Assembly: GCA_032586195.1 (NCBI GenBank)
Contig: JAWHQP010000002.1
Coordinates: 1 to 64,000 of the forward strand
Reading direction: 5' to 3'
Source of the DNA: JAWHQP01 sp032586195
Lineage (GTDB): Bacteria > Pseudomonadota > Gammaproteobacteria > Enterobacterales > Pasteurellaceae
DNA: 64,000 nt
Positions 1 to 8,070 of this stretch are shown here, piece by piece; the first letter of the stretch is position 1, and each line of letters begins with the position of its first letter. The notes under the pieces are model-generated. The model was not told the DNA's origin. It did no database searches and worked only from the letters and a program-made list of their open reading frames with translations. Made by a program: the position numbers and the translations under genes.

Positions 1-2
1 CG

Positions 3-122
3 AATGATTTAACCGAAGCCCAGAAGAACACGATTACAGTGCTAAGCCAACTTGCGGGCGGCTTAGCCGGTGGATTATTGGGCGATTCGACGCAAAGTGC
101 GGTGCTGATTTCAGAGTTTTGA
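3..122 (+). pseudogene. 3' end of a CdiA/haemagglutinin-type gene, truncated before the toxin region
   Basis: The open frame enters from outside the window and ends at TGA 120-122. It reads NDLTEAQKNTITVLSQLAGG and then a second glycine-rich LAGGLLGDSTQSAV stretch. This matches the segment just before the VENN motif in CdiA-like contact-dependent toxins and large haemagglutinins. In the family the chain normally continues through AGKNAVENN into a variable toxin domain. Here it stops after VLISEF, and those last codons are made by a DNA uptake sequence that forms the left arm of a hairpin. No immunity gene is visible in the 230 bases that follow. I infer a gene remnant that lost its toxin end. 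The upstream part cannot be judged from this window. Confidence 0.6.
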
Positions 123-155
123 AAACACCTGAAATCAGCACCGCACTTTGGTTTT
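93..155. terminator. USS-pair terminator hairpin after the CdiA remnant
   Basis: The arms 93-114 and 129-150 are perfect reverse complements (22 bp) around a 14-base loop. A T run follows at 152-156. Each arm contains one uptake core, AAGTGCGGT at 95-103 and its complement at 140-148. The stop codon of the preceding frame lies in the loop. Paired inverted uptake sequences acting as terminators are well known in Pasteurellaceae. Confidence 0.8.
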
Positions 156-356
156 TAACGATTCTTCAAATTGCTGATCAACCGGTCTATAAATATTTTG
201 GGGTAAATTTTGATGTTTATCGGGCAGATAGAGGGATAGCGGCAGAGGTGGGTGTTGTGATATTCTGGTTATAATTTAACCGGTTTGACTTGATTCAACT
301 TTTTTCTCACTCAGCTAAAAAGTAACGTTTAGAAAAATTTATAGGTGGAATAATTT
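123..356. other. Intergenic region before the nitroreductase gene
   Basis: Apart from the right arm of the hairpin, this AT-rich stretch shows no gene. A perfect TATAAT lies at 270-275, without a good -35 at normal spacing, and could be the -10 of the promoter for the next operon. AGGTGG at 343-348 is a good ribosome binding site for the ATG at 357. Confidence 0.4.
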
Positions 357-1115
357 ATGAACCCAATTCTTGAACTCCAACAAAATCACTGTTCGATTCG
401 TCATTTTAAACCGACCTCATTGACTGTGGCGGAGGTGAATACGTTGCTTAATGCCGCTCGTAGCGGTTCGACCAGCAGTTATATGCAATCGTATTCAATT
501 ATTAGTATTACTGATCCTGTATTGAAAGCGGCGATGGCGGAGGTGGGCGAGCAGCCTTATATTGAGCGGAACGGGCATTTATTCCTGTTTGTGGCGGATT
601 TAGCCCGCAATGCGGAAATTGCCCGTCAACAAGGCATTGTTCCCATTTATCAAGGTAGTATGGATAGATTGTTGGCAGGGGTGTATGACGCCACTATCGC
701 TGCTCAGAATCTGGTGCTGGCGGCGGAAAGCCTTGGCCTGGGGGCGATTTATTTGGGCAGCATTTTAAACGATAGTCAGCAAATTATTGATCTGCTTGGT
801 TTGCCTGCCCTGACATTTCCCGTATTTGCGGTGGCGGTTGGCTATCCTGCTCAATCGCCTCGGTTAAAACCGCGTTTACCGAATCAAATTATTCATATGT
901 ACAATCGTTATGTGCCGATTAGCGAACAAACGGAGGTATTGACCGAGTATGACCAACAGCTTGACGATTATTATCGGACTCGCGGCAATAATGCCCGTAC
1001 GGAAACTTTCAGCGGGATGGCCGGACGTTATACGCAAACCCAACAGGCGAAGCGCATGGAATTGGTCCAAGTGCTGCGTAAGCAAGGCTTTCTAACCGAG
1101 TTGGAGGGTAATTAA
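357..1115 (+). CDS. NfsA/Frp-like NADPH nitroreductase
   Basis: This 252-residue protein belongs to the nitroreductase family, FMN enzymes that reduce nitro groups, quinones or flavins with NAD(P)H in the cytoplasm. The N-terminal NHCSIRHFKP segment with its SIRxF phosphate-binding motif, the QSYSII strand and the central AAESLGLGAIYLGS helix are family hallmarks. The C-terminal KPRLP and the RGNNARTETFSGMAGRYT tail resemble the NfsA branch rather than NfsB. The ATG follows AGGTGG by 8 bases. The stop codon directly abuts the start of the next gene, so the two are almost certainly cotranscribed. The physiological substrate cannot be read from the sequence. Confidence 0.85.
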   Translation: MNPILELQQNHCSIRHFKPTSLTVAEVNTLLNAARSGSTSSYMQSYSIISITDPVLKAAMAEVGEQPYIERNGHLFLFVADLARNAEIARQQGIVPIYQGSMDRLLAGVYDATIAAQNLVLAAESLGLGAIYLGSILNDSQQIIDLLGLPALTFPVFAVAVGYPAQSPRLKPRLPNQIIHMYNRYVPISEQTEVLTEYDQQLDDYYRTRGNNARTETFSGMAGRYTQTQQAKRMELVQVLRKQGFLTELEGN

Positions 1116-1985
1116 ATGAAAACATTACGCTTAAATTTTCCTAACTGGCAGGGAGCAACTCCCGAAGTAGTGACCGGTCTGGTGACGGAATTGCCGGCAG
1201 CGCAGGCCATTCAGGGCTATTATATGGGGGCGCGGCTGGTGAATTGGTTGCTGCCGAAAAAACAAGGCGAGCAGGAGGCGAGCGTTCCGGTGTCTCTGGA
1301 TTTTAATGATTGTGCGACGGAAAACGGTATCTTTGCCTATCAGGCTAATTTACGCCAACAGCAGGCGGCAATGCGGATTTTGCGGCAACATCAGCTCGAT
1401 AAAGTGGTAACGATTGGCGGAGATTGCGCGGCAAGTGTTGCTCCGTTTAGTTATTTGGCGGATAAATATGCTGATGAGACGGCGATTATCTGGATTGACG
1501 CTCATCCCGATTTGGGTTTGCCTTATGATGATTACACCGGCTTTCACGCGATGGCGTTGGCTCAGATTGCCGGCTTCGGCGATCCGCAAATGACGGCACT
1601 GTTGCCCGAACGGAAAATAGCCACACAGGATGCCATGATTGTGGGCTTGCGTTATTTTGGCGAGCCGGCCGAACAACGTCGTAAGAATTGGGGCATTGAA
1701 ACGGTTTCCTGTGAGCAGGCAAATATGAGTTCGCAAGCGGTGCTGGATTGGTTAACGGCCCGTGGAAAATCAAAGGTACTGATTCATCTTGATTTAGACG
1801 TGCTGGATCCGCAGGAATTGAAAATTGCCGTGGGTACTGATCCGAACGGTATGAGCCTACAGGCGGTCAGCCGCGTGATTAACGATATCGCGACACGGGC
1901 GGAAATTGTAGACTTAACCGTGGCAGAACCTATGCCGAGAGAAGTGATTAAATTAAAAGGGCTATTGGATAGCCTGCCGCTGTAA
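1116..1985 (+). CDS. Arginase/agmatinase-family ureohydrolase with a changed first metal ligand
   Basis: This 289-residue protein has the ureohydrolase fold. The metal-binding DAHPD (about residue 127) and HLDLDVLDP (about residue 226) motifs are present. The first motif is GGDCA instead of the usual GGDHS, so a histidine manganese ligand is replaced by cysteine. Some annotated arginase-like subfamilies carry this change, so the protein may have altered metal use or a substrate other than arginine or agmatine. The gene starts on the base after the stop of the nitroreductase gene, within a GGAGGGTAATTAAATG context, which implies tight coupling. It is convergent with rnb. Confidence 0.8.
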   Translation: MKTLRLNFPNWQGATPEVVTGLVTELPAAQAIQGYYMGARLVNWLLPKKQGEQEASVPVSLDFNDCATENGIFAYQANLRQQQAAMRILRQHQLDKVVTIGGDCAASVAPFSYLADKYADETAIIWIDAHPDLGLPYDDYTGFHAMALAQIAGFGDPQMTALLPERKIATQDAMIVGLRYFGEPAEQRRKNWGIETVSCEQANMSSQAVLDWLTARGKSKVLIHLDLDVLDPQELKIAVGTDPNGMSLQAVSRVINDIATRAEIVDLTVAEPMPREVIKLKGLLDSLPL

Positions 1986-2006
1986 TAACGAGGTTCGACG
2001 TATGAA

Positions 2007-2122
2007 AAAGTGCGGTGTCGAAAAACGGCGTTTTGAAAACACGGATTTTATACACAATCATGTTGGCTATGCCGTCGGCAAAACCAACATTCAAAAATCG
2101 GGCTTTTACAACACCGCACTTT
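2007..2122. terminator. Inverted USS pair between the arginase-like gene and rnb
   Basis: AAGTGCGGT at 2008-2016 faces its complement at 2113-2121. The extended arms (about 12 bp) flank a loop of roughly 90 bases. The position between two convergent genes suits a bidirectional terminator. The loop is far longer than usual, so folding is less certain. Confidence 0.5.
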
Positions 2123-2128
2123 AGTCCG

Positions 2129-4123
2129 CTAGAGCACCGCGCCAATCAGGCTGCGGGTTTCTTCTCTTACTTCGGTGAGCTGCACTTTCAGCAGATCACC
2201 GATTTTATAGCGGCGTTCGCCTTTGATGTAAAGGGCGAGTTCGTCATTGTTCATTTCGATTTCATCGCGGTTATCGTGCAGGCTGGAGGCGGGAATGAAC
2301 ACGCTGGCTCCGTTTGTCAGCAGCTGCACACGTAAGCCGCCGCGCGTGCAGTCTTGCACTTCCGCTTCAAATTCCGGTTTTTCCGTTACCTTGTCCGCTA
2401 AATAACGGCAGTAGAGCCAATCGGCGATATCGCGTTCCACCATGCGGTTCCGGCGGCGGGCTTCTTGCAGGCGGGCCAATATTTCATCGCTTGGTTTTTC
2501 GCAGGAGCGCGAGCTGTCGCCGGACCGGCGGGCAATACAGGCTTTAATTAAACGGTGATTAACCATATCGGAATATTTCCGGATGGGCGATGTCCAGGTG
2601 GCATAGCCGGTTAGCCCCAGACCGAAGTGCGGTGCCAATTCCGCCTTGAATTCCGCAAAGGTGAGGAATCGGCGCAGGCGGAATTCCAGATAATCTCCTT
2701 TAAACGGTTCAATATCATGCCGCATTTGGCAGTAGCCTTGCAAAGTGGCAAGGTTTTCCACGGAATAACGCTGTTTCAGTTCCGCTTTGTTGTTGTCGTT
2801 GGCTAAATTTGCCATGAGGAAATTATGGGCGCTCGGTAGGAATTTTTTATCAAAGCCGATATGGGTGTTGAAAATGCCGGTGTGAGCGTGGTTTTCCAAA
2901 TAATGCGCGCAGCATATGTTGGAAATAATCATGCATTCTTCCACAATTTGATTGGCAATGCGGCGGTATTCCGCTTTGATTTCCCGCACGTGACCGTTTT
3001 CCGCCAGTACGAAGCTGTAATCCGGTTTTTCCTTGAATAACAGAGCGTGGGTTTTCCGCCATTGCAGGCGCGCGAGAGCGAATTGGTGCAGTCGGTTGAG
3101 CTGCTGAGCGATGCCGTCCGTTTCAGGCTGCCACGCGCCTTCAATCCGCTCCAGATAATCGGAAACCTTGTCATACGCCAGCTTGGCGTGGGATTTTACA
3201 TTTGCCAGCACAAATTCGGGCTCGCCGCTGAGTTCGCCTTGTAAATCGGTTTGCATGACACAAACCAAAGCGGGACGCACTTCATTTTCCATCAGCGAAC
3301 AAAGCTCGTCGGACAATTCGCGTGGCAGCATCGGGATATTAAAGCCCGGCAGGTAATTGGTGAAACAGCGCTGTCTGGCATCTTTTTCGATATGCGAATC
3401 CAATGGAATATACGCCGTCGGGTCGGCAATGGCGGTAACCAATTTCCAGCCTGACTGTTCACCGTTTTGCTCAATCGGTTCAATGTACAGGGCGTCGTCC
3501 ATATCCTGTGTGCTTTCGCTGTCAATGGTGACAAAATGAAGCGCGGTGAGATCTTGGCGAGTTTGCTCGTCCTGCATTTCATAACTGTCCTGCCCTGGTA
3601 CCGGATAGCGGGATTGTTCATGACGTGCCAACGTCACCCACCAAGGGGCGAATTCATCATCTTGACGGCAGATGAATTCACTGACCTGAGCAAACAGAAA
3701 ACGATTGTCGCGCAGCGGATGGGTTTTTAAGGTTGCCACTACCCAGTCGCCGTCCCGCAATTCTTCTTTCACGGATTTTAATTGATTTGCGCCGATGAGT
3801 TGGCTGATATTCGGATGATCCACCGATACCTGTAGTTTTTTGTCCTTGTTGAAGCGGATTCGGGCGATAAAGCGGGTAAGCATCGGTTCGATTAATGCTT
3901 CCGGTACGGCGCGTTTTCTGCCGTCTTCTTCTTCGATCACGGCTTTGATTTTATCGCCGTGAATGACTTTTTTCATATCGGGCGGAGCGATAAAAAAGCT
4001 TTCTTTGTCGGTTTCCAAAAAGCCGTAAGCTTTGTCCGTGCCTTTTACCACGCCTTCAACGTGCGGTTTGCTGTCACGGAGTTGTTGTTTTAATTGGGAG
4101 AGTAGCGGATTGTTTTGAAACAT
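2129..4123 (-). CDS. rnb: Exoribonuclease II (RNase II)
   Basis: RNase II degrades RNA processively from the 3' end in the cytoplasm. The 664-residue protein shows two N-terminal cold-shock domains (KGTDKAYGFLETDKESFFI near residue 27). The RNB catalytic domain carries the acidic cluster TIDSESTQDMDDALYIEP near residue 200, with the aspartates that bind magnesium. Further on are the conserved GYATWTSPIRKYSDMVNHR motif and a C-terminal S1 domain (EVQDCTRGGLRVQL, SLIGAVL). Length agrees with enterobacterial RNase II (about 644). An uptake core lies inside the gene at 2625-2633. Spacing to fabI and the fabI terminator suggest separate transcription. There is no strong Shine-Dalgarno sequence. 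Confidence 0.95.
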   Translation of the reverse strand: MFQNNPLLSQLKQQLRDSKPHVEGVVKGTDKAYGFLETDKESFFIAPPDMKKVIHGDKIKAVIEEEDGRKRAVPEALIEPMLTRFIARIRFNKDKKLQVSVDHPNISQLIGANQLKSVKEELRDGDWVVATLKTHPLRDNRFLFAQVSEFICRQDDEFAPWWVTLARHEQSRYPVPGQDSYEMQDEQTRQDLTALHFVTIDSESTQDMDDALYIEPIEQNGEQSGWKLVTAIADPTAYIPLDSHIEKDARQRCFTNYLPGFNIPMLPRELSDELCSLMENEVRPALVCVMQTDLQGELSGEPEFVLANVKSHAKLAYDKVSDYLERIEGAWQPETDGIAQQLNRLHQFALARLQWRKTHALLFKEKPDYSFVLAENGHVREIKAEYRRIANQIVEECMIISNICCAHYLENHAHTGIFNTHIGFDKKFLPSAHNFLMANLANDNNKAELKQRYSVENLATLQGYCQMRHDIEPFKGDYLEFRLRRFLTFAEFKAELAPHFGLGLTGYATWTSPIRKYSDMVNHRLIKACIARRSGDSSRSCEKPSDEILARLQEARRRNRMVERDIADWLYCRYLADKVTEKPEFEAEVQDCTRGGLRVQLLTNGASVFIPASSLHDNRDEIEMNNDELALYIKGERRYKIGDLLKVQLTEVREETRSLIGAVL

Positions 4124-4154
4124 ATTGGTTTTAGGTGTTGATATTTATTAGTTG

Positions 4155-4180
4155 AAAAAGGACGCCTGAACCGGCGCCCT
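4155..4180 (-). terminator. Intrinsic terminator of fabI
   Basis: On the minus strand the stem AGGGCGCC / GGCGTCCT (8 bp, one G-U pair) closes a 6-base loop and is followed directly by TTTTT (plus-strand A run 4155-4159). It lies 22 bases after the fabI stop codon. Confidence 0.8.
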
Positions 4181-4201
4181 GAGAATATTTTTCAAGCGGG
4201 A

Positions 4202-4990
4202 TTATTCTTCGCCTAATTCACCCATTGCGGTGATACTGAAACCGGCATCCACATGCACCACTTCGCCGGTTATACCGGAAGCAAGATCCGAACATAAGAA
4301 TGCGGCGGAGTTGCCCACGTCTTCGATGGTGACGGTGCGGCGTAATGCGGCTGTTTTCTCAAAGGCGGACAGCATTTTCTTGAAGTTTTTGATGCCTGAA
4401 GCCGCCAAGGTGCGGATTGGACCGGCGGAAATAGCGTTTACGCGAATGCCGTCTTTACCCAAATCCGACGCCATTACGCGGGTGGCCGCTTCAAGCGAGG
4501 CTTTCGCCAGACACATAACGTTGTAATTCGGAATCGCGCGTTCGGCGCCTAAATAGGTCAGAGTCAATAAAGCGGCATTCGGATTTAAATGCGGGCGAGC
4601 CGCTTGAGCCATTGCCACAAAACTGTAAGCGCTGATGTCATGGGCGATGCGATAACCTTCGCGGGTGGCCGCATTGACATAATCACCGTCTAATTGATCA
4701 CCCGGGGCAAAGGCGATGGCGTGTACGAAGCCGTCAAATTTTTCCCAGTGTTTGCTTAAATCCGCAAAGCAGTTGCGAATGCTTTCATCGGTAGCGACGT
4801 CTAACGGCAGTACAATGTCGGAACCGAATTCTTTCGCAAATTCTTCCACCCGAGGTTTTAACTTGTCGTTTAAATAAGTGAATGCCAATTCGGCGCCTTG
4901 TCGTTTCATGGCGGCGGCGATACCGTAAGCGATTGAACGATTACTTGCCAAGCCTGTGACTAAAATACGTTTACCTGTTAAGAAACCCAT
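4202..4990 (-). CDS. fabI: Enoyl-[acyl-carrier-protein] reductase FabI
   Basis: FabI catalyses the last step of each fatty-acid elongation cycle, the NADH-dependent reduction of enoyl-ACP, and is the triclosan target. The 262-residue protein begins MGFLTGKRILVTGLASNRSI, the FabI-type nucleotide-binding motif. It has the catalytic Tyr-X6-Lys pair in ERAIPNYNVMCLAKASLEAA (about residues 155-165), and SAGPIRTLAASGI downstream. Length equals that of E. coli FabI. The gene is monocistronic by appearance, with a recognisable promoter upstream and a strong terminator downstream. Confidence 0.96.
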   Translation of the reverse strand: MGFLTGKRILVTGLASNRSIAYGIAAAMKRQGAELAFTYLNDKLKPRVEEFAKEFGSDIVLPLDVATDESIRNCFADLSKHWEKFDGFVHAIAFAPGDQLDGDYVNAATREGYRIAHDISAYSFVAMAQAARPHLNPNAALLTLTYLGAERAIPNYNVMCLAKASLEAATRVMASDLGKDGIRVNAISAGPIRTLAASGIKNFKKMLSAFEKTAALRRTVTIEDVGNSAAFLCSDLASGITGEVVHVDAGFSITAMGELGEE

Positions 4991-5029
4991 AAGAAAATCC
5001 TGATTGTTGGTTGTAAAAAGTGCCGCATA

Positions 5030-5058
5030 GTATAAAGGAAAATCCCTTTGATTACAAA
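5030..5058 (-). promoter_or_regulatory. Sigma-70-type promoter of fabI
   Basis: On the minus strand TTGTAA (5058-5053) and TATACT (5035-5030) are separated by 17 bp. The predicted start near 5023 leaves a leader of about 33 bases before the fabI ATG, which is preceded by AGGA. Confidence 0.55.
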
Positions 5059-5096
5059 GCGCACGAGTATTTTATCCGCATTTCATGCCGGCGCGG

Positions 5097-5867
5097 TTAT
5101 GCCGGATTATCAATATCTTTAAATTCCACTTCTAAGCCGTATTTGGCCGCCAGCCATTCTCCGAGGGCTTTAATGCCGTAACGTTCGGTGGCGTGGTGGC
5201 CGGCGGCGAAGAAATGAATGCCTTGTTCACGGGCGGAATGGATGGTTTGCTCGGACACTTCACCGCTGATAAAGGCGTCTAATCCTTTCGCGGCGGCAAG
5301 GTCGATATAGCCTTGACCACCACCGGTGCAAATGCCCACGGTTTTGATCAAGTGCGGTGCTGAAAAATTGAATTTTGTCGCGTCGCACACAAGCGGCAGG
5401 CGGTTTAAGACGGTGGCGATACGTTGCCCGAACGCCTCCACGCTGACCGGCTGTTTGAGCGTTCCCCACATCGGAATGCTGACGGGACCGGGTTCTAATG
5501 GCTGAAGATTTTCAATGCCGAGTAATTGTGCCAGCCGGGCGTTATTGCCTAATTCGGTGTGAATGTCCAATGGTAAATGATAGCCGTACATATTGATGTC
5601 ATGCACTAACAGGGTTTTGATGCGTTTGCCCTTCATGCCGCGGATACAGGGATTTTCGCTTTTCCAGAAATAGCCATGATGAACCAGAACGGCATCCGCC
5701 CGCCGGTTGACAGCGTAGTCGATTAAGGCCTGGCTGGCGGTAACGCCGGTAACGATTCTGTTGACTTCCGTTTTGCCTTCCACTTGCAGCCCGTTGGGGG
5801 CGTAATCGGCAATGTCGTGAATATTGAGTTTTTGGTTGATAATCCGTTCGAGTTCTAAATGATTCAT
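5097..5867 (-). CDS. Nif3-family dinuclear-metal protein (YbgI-like)
   Basis: This 256-residue protein belongs to the Nif3/YbgI family, a widely conserved fold with a two-metal centre often listed as GTP cyclohydrolase I type 2. Visible hallmarks are APNGLQVEG (about residue 24), AVLVHHGYFWKSE with the His-His ligand pair (about residue 60), YHLPLDIHTELGNNARLA (about 95), and the C-terminal HFFAAGHHATERYGIKALGEW with further ligands. Length fits YbgI (247). The exact biochemical role of the family is not settled. An uptake core lies inside at 5350-5358. The gene is on the same strand as fabI but separated by about 105 bases containing the fabI promoter. Confidence 0.88.
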   Translation of the reverse strand: MNHLELERIINQKLNIHDIADYAPNGLQVEGKTEVNRIVTGVTASQALIDYAVNRRADAVLVHHGYFWKSENPCIRGMKGKRIKTLLVHDINMYGYHLPLDIHTELGNNARLAQLLGIENLQPLEPGPVSIPMWGTLKQPVSVEAFGQRIATVLNRLPLVCDATKFNFSAPHLIKTVGICTGGGQGYIDLAAAKGLDAFISGEVSEQTIHSAREQGIHFFAAGHHATERYGIKALGEWLAAKYGLEVEFKDIDNPA

Positions 5868-6058
5868 AATTTTCCACCTTAAAATTACGTTTCATCATAA
5901 AGGATACGCATAAAAAAAGCGACTGAATTCAAGTGGGTGAACGCAGCCGCGAAAATTTTGGAATGAGGATTACAATTTTTATTGTTTTGCTCATTATATA
6001 TAAAATTATATAAGGGTAAAGCGATTTTTAAGATTTTTTTCTTGAGCGGCTAAAGATT

Positions 6059-6106
6059 GTGATCTCCGTCAACACCGCAATTTATATCTGTGCTATGCTA
6101 TGCAGC
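6059..6106 (+). promoter_or_regulatory. Candidate FNR-activated promoter of hypBDE
   Basis: TGAT-CTCC-GTCA at 6060-6071 (14-base box 6059-6072) resembles the FNR consensus TTGAT-N4-ATCAA with two mismatches. An extended -10, TGC-TATGCT (6091-6099), lies downstream so that the box would be centred about 41 bases before the transcription start, the usual class II FNR position. Anaerobic control fits a hydrogenase maturation operon. Binding has not been shown. Confidence 0.45.
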
Positions 6107-6130
6107 ATTCTAAACCAGCGGGGGATTATT

Positions 6131-6949
6131 ATGTGTACAACTTGTGGCTGCGGACATCCCGAACAGACTCGCATCGGTGAGTTACAGCATTCTCATGAGC
6201 ATGCCGCCGGCAGCGGCACCGTCAAATTACCGAACTTTTCCCATTCCACGTTTCGAGCGACGGAACAGACTCGGCAGGACGATACACAAAAACGGTTACT
6301 GAAAATTGAGCAAGACGTGTTAGGCAAAAATAACCGGATTGCCGATGCAAACCGGAATTTATTTCATTATCTCAATGTGTTAGCGTTAAATTTAGTGTCA
6401 AGCCCGGGTTCGGGAAAAACCACTTTATTAACCGCCACTTTGCAGGCGTTAAAAGACAAACGTCAATGCTATGTCATTGAAGGCGATCAGCAAACGGAAA
6501 ATGATGCGGATCGCATTCGTGCCACGGGTGTGCCGGCGATTCAGGTGAATACCGGCAAAGGCTGTCATTTGGATGCACAGATGATAAGCGAGGCGATGAT
6601 GAAATTACGCCCGCGGGAAAACAGCCTGTTATTTATTGAAAATGTCGGCAATCTAGTGTGTCCGTCCGAGTTTGATCTCGGCGAAAAAGCCAAGGTGGTG
6701 ATTCTGTCCGTGACCGAGGGTGAAGATAAACCGTTGAAATATCCGCATATGTTTGCCGCCTCAAGCCTGATGATTTTAAATAAGATGGATTTGCTGCCGT
6801 ATCTGAGTTTTGATGTGAAAGAATGTATTGAAAACGCCAAACGGATAAATCCCGCCATTGAAGTGATTCAGCTTTCTGCCACCACGGGCGAGGGCTTAAA
6901 TGATTGGCTGGCTTGGCTGGATAAGCAACAGATGAATAGTAAATCATGA
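6131..6949 (+). CDS. hypB: Hydrogenase nickel-insertion GTPase HypB
   Basis: HypB works with HypA to insert nickel into the hydrogenase large subunit and hydrolyses GTP in doing so. I chose the ATG at 6131, after GGGGG, because it gives the conserved high-affinity nickel site MCTTCGCG at the N-terminus. An earlier in-frame start would add 24 unrelated residues. The 272-residue protein has a short His-containing linker (HSHEH), the P-loop SSPGSGKTTLL, and the G-domain metal-site residues in NTGKGCHLD and NLVCPSEFD. It also has the NKMDLLPYL base-recognition motif. The stop overlaps the hypD start by four bases (ATGA), so the genes are translationally coupled. hypC, which often lies between hypB and hypD, is absent here. 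Confidence 0.96.
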   Translation: MCTTCGCGHPEQTRIGELQHSHEHAAGSGTVKLPNFSHSTFRATEQTRQDDTQKRLLKIEQDVLGKNNRIADANRNLFHYLNVLALNLVSSPGSGKTTLLTATLQALKDKRQCYVIEGDQQTENDADRIRATGVPAIQVNTGKGCHLDAQMISEAMMKLRPRENSLLFIENVGNLVCPSEFDLGEKAKVVILSVTEGEDKPLKYPHMFAASSLMILNKMDLLPYLSFDVKECIENAKRINPAIEVIQLSATTGEGLNDWLAWLDKQQMNSKS

Positions 6950-8061
6950 TGCGGTTTGTTGATGAGTTTCGCGATCCTAAGGTCGCTAAAAGTCTTGTAC
7001 TCCGCCTGCGGGAGCTGATGGCAAAGTTGCCGCAATATTCCGCTCGAAATCCGCTCTATTTGATGGAAGTATGCGGTGGACACACCCATACCATTTTTAA
7101 ATTCGGGCTGGATAGTCTGTTGCCGCCCGGCATCGAGTTTATTCACGGGCCGGGCTGCCCGGTGTGCGTGCTGCCTATGGGGCGGATTGATGTCTGTATC
7201 GACATTGCCGAAAAGCCGGACGTGATTTTCTGTACTTTTGGTGACGCTATGCGGGTAAAGGGGCGAAAGGGGTCGCTGCTGGAAGCGAAAGCCCGCGGCT
7301 GCGATGTGCGGATTGTCTATTCGCCGCTGGATGCGTTAAATATCGCCGGTCATAACCCCGATAAAAAAGTGGTATTTTTCTCTCTCGGTTTTGAAACCAC
7401 CATGCCGAGCGCGGCGGTGACATTGCAGCAGGCGAAATTACAGCAGACGGAAAACTTTTTTGTGGTGTGCCAGAATATCACCATTATTCCCACTTTACGC
7501 AGCCTGCTGTCACAGCGACAAATCAAAATCGACGGTTTTATCGCCCCCGGTCATGTCAGTATGGTAATCGGTTCCGAACCGTATCGAGAGCTTTGCCTCC
7601 AATATCATAAACCCTTTGTGATTACCGGCTTTGAGCCGCTGGATATCTTACAGTCCATCGTAATGCTGGCGGAACAGTTTGTGGACGGACGCTGTGAGGT
7701 GGAGAATCAATATAAACGCATTGTGCATGAACACGGTAATATTCTGGCTCAGAATGCCATGCGGCAGGTGTTTCGGCTCAAAGCCCGCAGTGAATGGCGC
7801 GGTTTGGGTGAAATTGACGAATCGGGGGTTGAACTCACGCCGGCGTATCGACAATTTGACGCGGAAATTCATTTTAACAGTCAGCCGCAGCAAGTGGCGG
7901 ACGATCCTAATTCCCGTTGCGGCGATGTGCTGACCGGCAAATGCAAGCCGTCCGATTGTCCGTTATTCGGCACGGACTGTAATCCTGATAATGCTTACGG
8001 TGCGTTAATGGTGTCTTCCGAAGGCGCCTGTGCCGCTTACTATCAATATCGACGCGAATAA
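6946..8061 (+). CDS. hypD: Hydrogenase maturation iron-sulfur protein HypD
   Basis: HypD carries the Fe(CN)2CO unit of the NiFe active site, normally in complex with HypC, and receives cyanide from HypE. The 371-residue protein shows the conserved cysteine motifs MEVCGGHTH (about residue 41) and GPGCPVCVLPMG (about residue 68). Its C-terminal 4Fe-4S cluster ligands lie in SRCGDVLTGKCKPSDCPLFG and SEGACAAYY. The start is one of two adjacent ATG codons, and the first overlaps the hypB stop. hypE follows after 9 bases. HypC, its usual partner, is not encoded anywhere in this window, so it must come from another locus. Confidence 0.96.
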   Translation: MMRFVDEFRDPKVAKSLVLRLRELMAKLPQYSARNPLYLMEVCGGHTHTIFKFGLDSLLPPGIEFIHGPGCPVCVLPMGRIDVCIDIAEKPDVIFCTFGDAMRVKGRKGSLLEAKARGCDVRIVYSPLDALNIAGHNPDKKVVFFSLGFETTMPSAAVTLQQAKLQQTENFFVVCQNITIIPTLRSLLSQRQIKIDGFIAPGHVSMVIGSEPYRELCLQYHKPFVITGFEPLDILQSIVMLAEQFVDGRCEVENQYKRIVHEHGNILAQNAMRQVFRLKARSEWRGLGEIDESGVELTPAYRQFDAEIHFNSQPQQVADDPNSRCGDVLTGKCKPSDCPLFGTDCNPDNAYGALMVSSEGACAAYYQYRRE

Positions 8062-8070
8062 AGAGTAATT

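Noticed and set aside
2015..2335. Open frame starting in the uptake-sequence loop and running into rnb
   Set aside because: Most of it is antisense to rnb, and the start lies in the terminator structure.
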